Source of the DNA: Streptomyces abikoensis | GTDB taxonomy: Bacteria > Actinomycetota > Actinomycetes > Streptomycetales > Streptomycetaceae | DNA: 64,000 bases | Direction of reading: 5' to 3' | NCBI RefSeq assembly: GCF_014648775.1 | Contig: NZ_BMRT01000001.1 | Coordinates: 1,178,001-1,242,000, forward strand | Shown: piece by piece, positions 58,431 through 64,000 of the stretch | Layout: each line of letters begins with the position of its first letter | Numbering within the stretch: the stretch's first letter is position 1 | Made by a program: the position numbers and the translations under genes | Notes under the pieces: generated by a model | Databases searched by the model: none | Told to the model about the DNA's origin: nothing | What the model saw: only the letters and a program-made list of their open reading frames with translations

Positions 58431-59825
58431 TCAGTTCTCCAGGCGGGCCAGGATCTTCGGACCGAGGTCCGTGACGTCACCCGCGCCCATCGTGAGAACG
58501 AGATCGCCGGGGCGTGCCATTCCCGCGATGACGTCCGGGATCGCGGCCATGTCGTGCTCGGCGCGGACGTCCGCGCCGGCCTTCTCGGCCGCGTCGATGA
58601 TCAGGGCGCTGGTGATGCCGGGGATCGGGTCCTCACGGGCCGGGTAGATGTCGAGGACCACGGAGGCGTCGGCCAGGGTCAGGGACCGGCCCATCTCGGT
58701 GCCGAGCTCCTGGGTGCGGCTGAAGAGGTGCGGCTGGAAGACGACCAGGACGCGGGAGCCGGCGGCGGCGCCGCGGATGGCCTCCAGGTCGGCGGTCATC
58801 TCGGTGGGGTGGTGGGCGTAGGAGTCGATGACCTGCACGCCGTTCGCCTCGCCCTTGAGCTGGAGGCGGCGGCCCACGCCGGTGAACTTGCCGAGCGCGG
58901 AGGCGAGGTTGTGCGCCGGGATGCCGAGGGCCACGCCCGCGGCGAGGGCGGCGACGGCGTTGTGGGCGTAGTGGCTGCCGGGCACGGAGACGGCGAAGGT
59001 GAGCATCTTGCCGTTCAGCAGGATGGTGACCTCGCTGGCCAGGCCGCGCGGGGTGACCTTCAGGACGCGCACGTCGGCGTCCTCGGCCGTGCCGTAGGTG
59101 ACGATCTCGATGTCGTGGCGGCCGGAGACCCGCTCGGTGAGCTCGCGGGCGCCCGCCTGGTCGGCGGAGACGACCAGCGTGCCGCCGGGGCGGACGCGGC
59201 CGACGAACGTCTCGAAGGACTCGTAGATCTCGTCCATCGACGCGTAGTTCGCGTGGTGGTCCAGCTCCACGTTGAGGATGATCGCGACCTCGGGCGCGTA
59301 CTTGTGGAAGCTGCGGTCGCTCTCGTCCGCCTCGGCGACGAAGATGTCGCCCGAGCCGTGGAGGGCGTTGGTGCCGGGGCCGTCGAGGTCGCCGCCGATG
59401 GCGTACGACGGGTTCAGGCCGAGGGCGTCCAGGGAGACGGCGAGCATCGACGTCGTCGTCGTCTTGCCGTGGGTGCCGGCGACGGCGATCGGGCGCAGCC
59501 CGTCCATCAGCCGGGCCAGCGCGTCGGAGCGGTGGACGACCGGGATGCCGCGCTCGGCGGCCGCGGCCAGCTCGGGGTTGTCGGCGCGGATGGCGCTGGA
59601 GACGACGACGCAGGTGGCGTCGGCGGCCAGGTGCTCCGCGGCGTGGCCGATGTGCACGGTGACGCCCAGCTCGCGCAGGGCCGCGGCGGTGGCCGACTCC
59701 TTGGCGTCGCTGCCGGCGACGGCCGCGCCGCGCTGGGCGAGGATCTTCGCGATGCCCGACATGCCGGCGCCGCCGATGCCGATGAAGTGCGGTCGGTCCA
59801 TCGTCGTGGGGACGGCCGGTGCCAT
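58431..59825 (-). CDS. murC: UDP-N-acetylmuramate--L-alanine ligase
   Basis: 464 residues from ATG 59825 (CAGGGAGC upstream). Mur ligase domains: FIGIGGAGMSGIAKILAQRG, the P-loop AVAGTHGKTTTTSML, VAEADESDRSF, NVELDHHANY, and YAHHPTEMTADLEAIR. It adds L-alanine to UDP-MurNAc in peptidoglycan synthesis. It is outside a dcw cluster here, lying between msrB and a two-component system. Confidence 0.97.
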   Translation of the reverse strand: MAPAVPTTMDRPHFIGIGGAGMSGIAKILAQRGAAVAGSDAKESATAAALRELGVTVHIGHAAEHLAADATCVVVSSAIRADNPELAAAAERGIPVVHRSDALARLMDGLRPIAVAGTHGKTTTTSMLAVSLDALGLNPSYAIGGDLDGPGTNALHGSGDIFVAEADESDRSFHKYAPEVAIILNVELDHHANYASMDEIYESFETFVGRVRPGGTLVVSADQAGARELTERVSGRHDIEIVTYGTAEDADVRVLKVTPRGLASEVTILLNGKMLTFAVSVPGSHYAHNAVAALAAGVALGIPAHNLASALGKFTGVGRRLQLKGEANGVQVIDSYAHHPTEMTADLEAIRGAAAGSRVLVVFQPHLFSRTQELGTEMGRSLTLADASVVLDIYPAREDPIPGITSALIIDAAEKAGADVRAEHDMAAIPDVIAGMARPGDLVLTMGAGDVTDLGPKILARLEN

Positions 59826-59893
59826 GTGCGGTGCTCCCTGGGTTTCGGTGCCGGTGTAGCTACAGGATTCTTGCACCCTGGCCGACCGCCCCG

Positions 59894-60544
59894 TCACACC
59901 GCCCGGATCAGCCCCGCCGCCAGGCCCGCCGCGACCGCCGCCGTGCGGCTGTCGACGCCGAGCTTGTCGTAGATGTGCACGAGGTGGGTCTTGACCGTCG
60001 CCTCGCTGATGAAGAGCCGCTTGGAGATCTGCCGGTTGGCCAGGCCCTCGGCCACCAGCCCCAGGATCTCCGTCTCGCGCGGGGAGAGCGCCGGCCGGCC
60101 CCCGGCCCGTACCCGGCCGAGCAGGCGGGCGGCGACGGGCGGGGCGAGGACGGTCTCGCCGCGCGCGGCGGCGTGGACGGCGGCCGCGACCTCCTCGGGC
60201 GGGGCGTCCTTGAGGAGGTAGCCGGTGGCCCCGGCCTCGACGGCGGCCAGGATGTCGGCGTCGGTGCTGTAGGTGGTGAGGATGAGCACGGCGGGCGGCC
60301 GGGGGCGCGCGGTGATGCGCCGGGTGGCCTCGACGCCGTGCATGCCGGTGCCCATCTGGAGGTCCATGAGCACGACGTCGGGCCGGACGCCCTCGTCCAG
60401 CAGCCGCAGCGCCTCGGCGCCGTCGGCGGCCTCGCCCACGGCCGTCACGTCGGGCAGGTCGTCGACCATGGCGCGCAGCCCGCGCCGCACGACGGGGTGG
60501 TCGTCGACGAGGAGGACCCCGATCACGTCGCTCGTCCCGCTCAT
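59894..60544 (-). CDS. NarL/LuxR-type response regulator
   Basis: 216 residues from ATG 60544, overlapping the kinase stop as ATGA. Receiver domain with the acidic pair in LLVDDH, phospho-acceptor in VVLMDLQMG, conserved Thr in LTTYS and Lys in LLKDAPP. The C-terminal LuxR domain reads LSPRETEILGLVAEGLANRQ and FISEATVKTHLVHIYDKLGV. It probably controls the divergent ABC exporter at 61933. Confidence 0.95.
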   Translation of the reverse strand: MSGTSDVIGVLLVDDHPVVRRGLRAMVDDLPDVTAVGEAADGAEALRLLDEGVRPDVVLMDLQMGTGMHGVEATRRITARPRPPAVLILTTYSTDADILAAVEAGATGYLLKDAPPEEVAAAVHAAARGETVLAPPVAARLLGRVRAGGRPALSPRETEILGLVAEGLANRQISKRLFISEATVKTHLVHIYDKLGVDSRTAAVAAGLAAGLIRAV

Positions 60545-61758
60545 GCCGCCGCTCCCACGGCGCGGAGGACCGTCGGCACCGTCGCCGCGATCGCCGTGCC
60601 CTCGCCGGGCGCGGACTCGACGGTGAAGGTGCCGCCCAGGCCGGCGATGCGCTCGCGCATGCCGTGGAGGCCGAAGGTGCGGCGGCCGTCGGCCGGGCCG
60701 TGGCCGGGGGTGAAGCCGACGCCGTCGTCGTAGATGTCGAGGGCGACCTGCCCGTCGAGGAAGGCGAGGGTGACGGCCGTGTGCTCGGCCCGCGCGTGGC
60801 GGGCCACGTTGGCCAGGGCCTCCTGGGTCAGGCGCAGCAGGGCCACCTCGGTCTCCACGGGCAGCGGGCAGGGCTCGCCGTCGAGGCGGAAGACGGCCCC
60901 GGGGACGGTGCGCGCGGTCACCCGGCGCAGCGCCTCGGGCAGGGGCGCGTCCTCCAGGGCGGGCGGGGTGAGGGCCTGGACGAAGCGGCGGGCCTCGGCG
61001 AGGTTGTCGGCGGCGGTCAGCCCGATCTCGCGGACCCGTTCCCGGGCCGTCTCCCGCTCGGCGGTCTCGGCGGCGCGGGCGAGCAGGACGATGCTGGACA
61101 GGCCCTGGGCGAGGGTGTCGTGGATCTCGCGGGCGAGCCGCTGCCGCTCGGCGAGGCGGCCCGCCTCGCGCTGGGCGGCGGCGAGCTCGTCCCGGGTGCG
61201 CACGAGGTCGTCGATCAGCCGCTGGCGGCGCTGGCCCTCGCGGTGGAGGGCGGCGTAGCCGTAGGCGGTGAGGATCGCGACGGCGGCCCCGGCGGCGGGG
61301 CCGATCACCTTCGCGACGGTGAGCCCGCCGGGCGCGGTGGCCTGGGCGGCGACGACGGCCGCCGTGGCGGCGGCGACGGCGGGGTGGGCCCAGCGGACGG
61401 GGAGGGCGCGCAGGAGGAGGAAGAACAGGGGGAAGGCGACGTAGCTGAAGCCGCGGTCCAGGGCGAGGAGCGCCAGCCACAGGGCGGTGACGGCGGAGAG
61501 CCAGAGTCCGGGGCGGCGGGCGGGGCGGACGGTCCCGGCCGCGTACACGGCGGCGAGCAGCGCGCCCAGCGGCAGCACGGCCAGGGGGCCCGCCGACGGC
61601 CGGCCGGCCACGGTGGGGGCCAGGGCGACGGCGAGCAGCGCGTAGAAGGCGCCGTGGAAGGCGAGGCGGACCAGGCGCAGCGGGGGCACGTCGGAGGCCT
61701 CGCGTCCGCGCGGGAGCGCGGCGGGCGCGCCGGGGTCGGAGGGACTCGTTCGGCTCAT
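60541..61758 (-). CDS. Two-component sensor histidine kinase (HisKA_3 type)
   Basis: 405 residues from ATG 61758. About five hydrophobic helices occupy residues 30-180 with very short external loops, so an intramembrane signal is likely. The dimerisation helix has the phosphorylated histidine in RQRLAREIHDTLAQGLSSIV; the ATPase has EALANVARHARA (N box), YDDGVGFTPG and FGLHGMRERIAGLGG. Coupled to the downstream response regulator. Start lacks a good ribosome site. Confidence 0.93.
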   Translation of the reverse strand: MSRTSPSDPGAPAALPRGREASDVPPLRLVRLAFHGAFYALLAVALAPTVAGRPSAGPLAVLPLGALLAAVYAAGTVRPARRPGLWLSAVTALWLALLALDRGFSYVAFPLFFLLLRALPVRWAHPAVAAATAAVVAAQATAPGGLTVAKVIGPAAGAAVAILTAYGYAALHREGQRRQRLIDDLVRTRDELAAAQREAGRLAERQRLAREIHDTLAQGLSSIVLLARAAETAERETARERVREIGLTAADNLAEARRFVQALTPPALEDAPLPEALRRVTARTVPGAVFRLDGEPCPLPVETEVALLRLTQEALANVARHARAEHTAVTLAFLDGQVALDIYDDGVGFTPGHGPADGRRTFGLHGMRERIAGLGGTFTVESAPGEGTAIAATVPTVLRAVGAAA

Positions 61759-61932
61759 CCCACCGAGCGTACGGGCCCCCGCCGGGAGCTCCGGAACCGG
61801 CTGCCGTCAACCGTTCGATTGATTTTCGGGTGCATCGGACGGACGGTCCGGGGACCGTCCCGGGGCCCGATGGCGGAACGGTCCCGGGGCGGCAGCCTGG
61901 AGGCGTCCCGGTCCGGCTCCGGAAGGAATCCC

Positions 61933-62997
61933 TTGTTCGTCGCGCTCCGCGACATCCGTTTCGCCCGGGGGCGCTTCGCCCTCATGGGGACGGTCGTCGC
62001 GCTCATCACCACGCTCGTGGTCTTCCTCTACGGGTTGACCGACGGCCTGGCCCGGGAGGCGTCGTCGGCCGTGGCGGGGCTGCCGGCGGGCCGCGTGGTC
62101 TTCGGCGCCCCGGCGGGGGCGGCGCCGGAGGTGTCGTTCTCCAACAGCACCGTCGACGAGCGGCAGGCCGAGGCGTGGCGCCGGGCGCCCGGGGTGCGGT
62201 CCGCGGAGCCGTTCGGCGTGGCGATGACCCGGCTGACGGCGGGCGGCTCGGCGGAGTCGGTGAGCGTGATCGGCGGCAGCGGGCACCTGATGCCGGCGCT
62301 TCTGGCCGGCACGGCCCCCGGCGACGGGCAGGCGGCCGTGAGCCGGCGGATCGCCCGGGAGCACGGGCTGCGGCCCGGCGACCGGATCGTCCTCGGCACC
62401 CGGGAGCTGACCGTCTCCGGCGTCACGCCCGACCGGGGCCACGGCCACGCGCCGACCGTCTGGACGACGCTCGCCACCTGGCGCGAGGTGAGCCACCTGG
62501 CGCGGCCGACCGCGCTGGCCGTGACCGGGTCCGGCACGCCCTCGGGGGACGTCGCCCGCACCACGAAGGCCGTCGCCCTCGGCGACGCGCTGGACGGCAT
62601 CGACGGCTACGCCGCCGAGCACGGCACGCTCCGGATGGTCCAGGGCTTCCTGTTCGTGGTGAGCGCGCTCGTGGTGGGGGCCTTCTTCACCGTGTGGACG
62701 GTGCAGCGGCGGCCCGACGTGGCGGTGCTCAAGGCCGTGGGCGCGAGCAGCGGCTATCTGGTGCGGGACGCGCTCGGGCAGGCGGCGGTGGTACTGACCG
62801 TCGGAGCGGCCGTGGGCGCCGGCGCCGGTGCGGCGGGCGGGGCGCTGGCGTCGGCGGTGGTGCCGTTCGAGCTGAGCGCGGCGGCGGTGGCCGTCCCGGT
62901 GGCCGCCATGGTCCTGCTGGGGCTGGCCGGCTCGGCGCTGGCCGTCGCCCGCATCACGTCCGTCGATCCGCTGACCGCGCTGGGAGCCACCCGATGA
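61933..62997 (+). CDS. FtsX-like ABC transporter permease
   Basis: 354 residues from TTG 61933, chosen for GGAAGGAA seven bases upstream and because LFVALRDIRFARGRFALMG is the expected N-terminus; ATG 61870 is an alternative. One N-terminal helix (LMGTVVALITTLVVFLYGLT), a large extracytoplasmic MacB-like domain and three C-terminal helices (FLFVVSALVVGAFFTVWTVQ; AVVLTVGAAVGAGAGAAGGA; AAVAVPVAAMVLLGLAGSAL). Coupled to the ATPase gene by ATGA and divergent from a two-component system, a frequent arrangement for peptide-antibiotic or stress exporters. Confidence 0.9.
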   Translation: MFVALRDIRFARGRFALMGTVVALITTLVVFLYGLTDGLAREASSAVAGLPAGRVVFGAPAGAAPEVSFSNSTVDERQAEAWRRAPGVRSAEPFGVAMTRLTAGGSAESVSVIGGSGHLMPALLAGTAPGDGQAAVSRRIAREHGLRPGDRIVLGTRELTVSGVTPDRGHGHAPTVWTTLATWREVSHLARPTALAVTGSGTPSGDVARTTKAVALGDALDGIDGYAAEHGTLRMVQGFLFVVSALVVGAFFTVWTVQRRPDVAVLKAVGASSGYLVRDALGQAAVVLTVGAAVGAGAGAAGGALASAVVPFELSAAAVAVPVAAMVLLGLAGSALAVARITSVDPLTALGATR

Positions 62998-63671
62998 CCG
63001 CCCCTTCCCTTTCCCTTGAGGACGCCGTCCTCACCTATCCCGACGGGGACCGCACGCTCACCGCGCTGGACCGGGTCTCGCTGGACGTGGCGGCCGGAGA
63101 GCTGGTGGCCGTGGTGGGGCCGTCGGGCTCGGGAAAGTCCAGCCTGCTGGCGGTCGCGGCGACGCTGCGCCGCCCCGACGCGGGGCGCGTGGTGGTGGCG
63201 GGGCGCGACACCGGGGCGATGGGCGCCAAGGAGCGCACCGCGCTGCGGCGCGACCGGATCGGCATCGTCTTCCAGCAGCCGAACCTGCTGCCGTCGCTGA
63301 CGGCCGAGGAGCAGGTGCTGGCGGTCGCGCATCTGCGCGGCGCGTCCGTCCGGGCGGCCCGGGCGCGGGCGGCGGAGCTGCTGGAGTCGGTCGGGCTGGA
63401 CGCGGCGAAGCGGCGGCGCCGTCCGCATCAGCTGTCCGGGGGCGAGCGGCAGCGCGTGAACATCGCCCGCGCGCTGTTCGGCGGCCCCGCCGTGCTGCTG
63501 GTGGACGAGCCGACGTCGGCCCTGGACCACGAGCGCGGCGAGCGGGTCGTCGAGCTGCTGGCCGAGGTCACCCGCCGGCACCGCACGGCGACGGTGCTCG
63601 TCACCCACGACCGGGGGCTGCTCGGCCGGGCGGACCGGGTGCTGACGATGCGCGACGGCAGGCTGGGGTGA
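62994..63671 (+). CDS. ABC transporter ATP-binding protein (MacB/LolD type)
   Basis: 225 residues from ATG 62994 overlapping the permease stop. Walker A VGPSGSGKSS, FQQPNLLPSL (Q-loop), LSGGERQRVNIARALF (signature) and VLLVDEPTSALD (Walker B). It powers the FtsX-like permease. Confidence 0.94.
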   Translation: MTAPSLSLEDAVLTYPDGDRTLTALDRVSLDVAAGELVAVVGPSGSGKSSLLAVAATLRRPDAGRVVVAGRDTGAMGAKERTALRRDRIGIVFQQPNLLPSLTAEEQVLAVAHLRGASVRAARARAAELLESVGLDAAKRRRRPHQLSGGERQRVNIARALFGGPAVLLVDEPTSALDHERGERVVELLAEVTRRHRTATVLVTHDRGLLGRADRVLTMRDGRLG

Positions 63672-63692
63672 GGGGGCGCCCGCCCGCCGGTT

Positions 63693-64000
63693 CTAGTCGC
63701 GGGTGCCGGCCGCGGCCTCCCCCTCCGCCGCCTCGTCGGCGTGCGCGTAGAGCTTGAGGACGGGCACCCCGACCTTGTGGCGGGCGCGCGAGGCCCAGTC
63801 GCGGTGGAAGAACTCCTCGACGAGGTGGGGCGCGGTCAGCACGATCACCTCGTCGGCGTGGGTCTGCTCCACGACGGAGCGCAGGAGGTCCAGCGGGTGG
63901 CCGTCGATGAGCTGGCCGACGGCCTCGCAGCCCGCCTCGCGCAGCAGGCGCAGCGAGTGCTCCAGGGCCACGGCGGCGGGCCGCAGGGCCGCCTCGCCCT
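63693..64000 (-). CDS. Universal-stress-like protein, 5' end outside window
   Basis: The last 102 codons of a gene that starts beyond 64000 are visible in an open frame. Readable segments: LEHSLRLLREAGCEAVGQLI, DGHPLDLLRSVVEQTHADEV, IVLTAPHLVEEFFHRDWASR, VGVPVLKLYAH. This is the alpha/beta pattern of a UspA-related fold; close Streptomyces proteins are sometimes mislabelled indole-3-glycerol phosphate synthase. An internal GTG at 63971 is not needed as a start. Function unknown. Confidence 0.7.
   Translation of the reverse strand, partial: GEAALRPAAVALEHSLRLLREAGCEAVGQLIDGHPLDLLRSVVEQTHADEVIVLTAPHLVEEFFHRDWASRARHKVGVPVLKLYAHADEAAEGEAAAGTRD

Noticed and set aside
1..64000. tRNA/rRNA genes, insertion sequences, CRISPR arrays, prophage
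   Set aside because: No tRNA-like cloverleaf, transposase motif, spaced direct-repeat array or phage structural gene was recognised on either strand.

Overview
The window is high-GC DNA with strong third-position GC bias, frequent GTG starts (plus one or two TTG starts), overlapping ATGA/GTGA start-stop junctions, a DUF2637 membrane protein, an SAV2148-family protein, a treY-treZ pair and the cysHCDN sulfate operon. Together these point to the chromosome of a Streptomyces or close relative. No tRNA, rRNA, transposase or CRISPR array was found. The two ends cut through an mgtA gene (left) and a Usp-like gene (right).

Left part (1-13.7 kb): mgtA with a long leader holding two small ORFs; a four-helix membrane protein; a secreted protein; a purine-catabolism block (xdhC maturation factor, AzgA-type permease, three-subunit molybdenum hydroxylase) divergent from its likely PucR-family regulator. 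13.7-20 kb: a gene of unknown role under a CRP-like palindrome; two divergent IucA/IucC-type (NIS) siderophore synthetases, each with one rare TTA (bldA) codon; an Ada-AlkA fusion plus Ogt alkylation-repair operon. 20-31 kb: LuxR-type regulator, a repeat-rich protein with a degenerate PP2C domain, an anti-sigma-like ATPase, DUF2637 protein, a GntR regulator behind three stacked palindromes including an iron-box-like site, RsgA, a YihY/BrkB membrane protein, a GAF regulator and a GNAT acetyltransferase.

31.2-40.7 kb: a complete assimilatory sulfur operon. A Cys-containing leader peptide of the actinobacterial RRHxDL type and a hairpin precede sulfite reductase, a zinc-ribbon protein, cysH, cysC, cysD, cysN, a sulfonate-type ABC importer and a sirohydrochlorin chelatase. 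Sulfate is activated (CysDN), reduced (CysH, then Sir with siroheme supplied through the chelatase), and organic sulfur can be imported. At 40.9-43.7 kb an accessory gene encodes an XRE-NACHT-LRR protein resembling the bacterial NLR-like antiphage proteins; it is the strongest candidate for an undescribed system.

43.7-64 kb: LysE exporter, phosphotransferase, M43 metalloprotease, small unknown proteins, phosphoesterase, DUF4352 protein, DnaQ-like exonuclease, SAV2148/HEPN protein, glycogen-to-trehalose genes (glgX, treY, treZ), msrB, murC, a two-component system, and a divergent FtsX-type ABC exporter that the two-component system probably controls.
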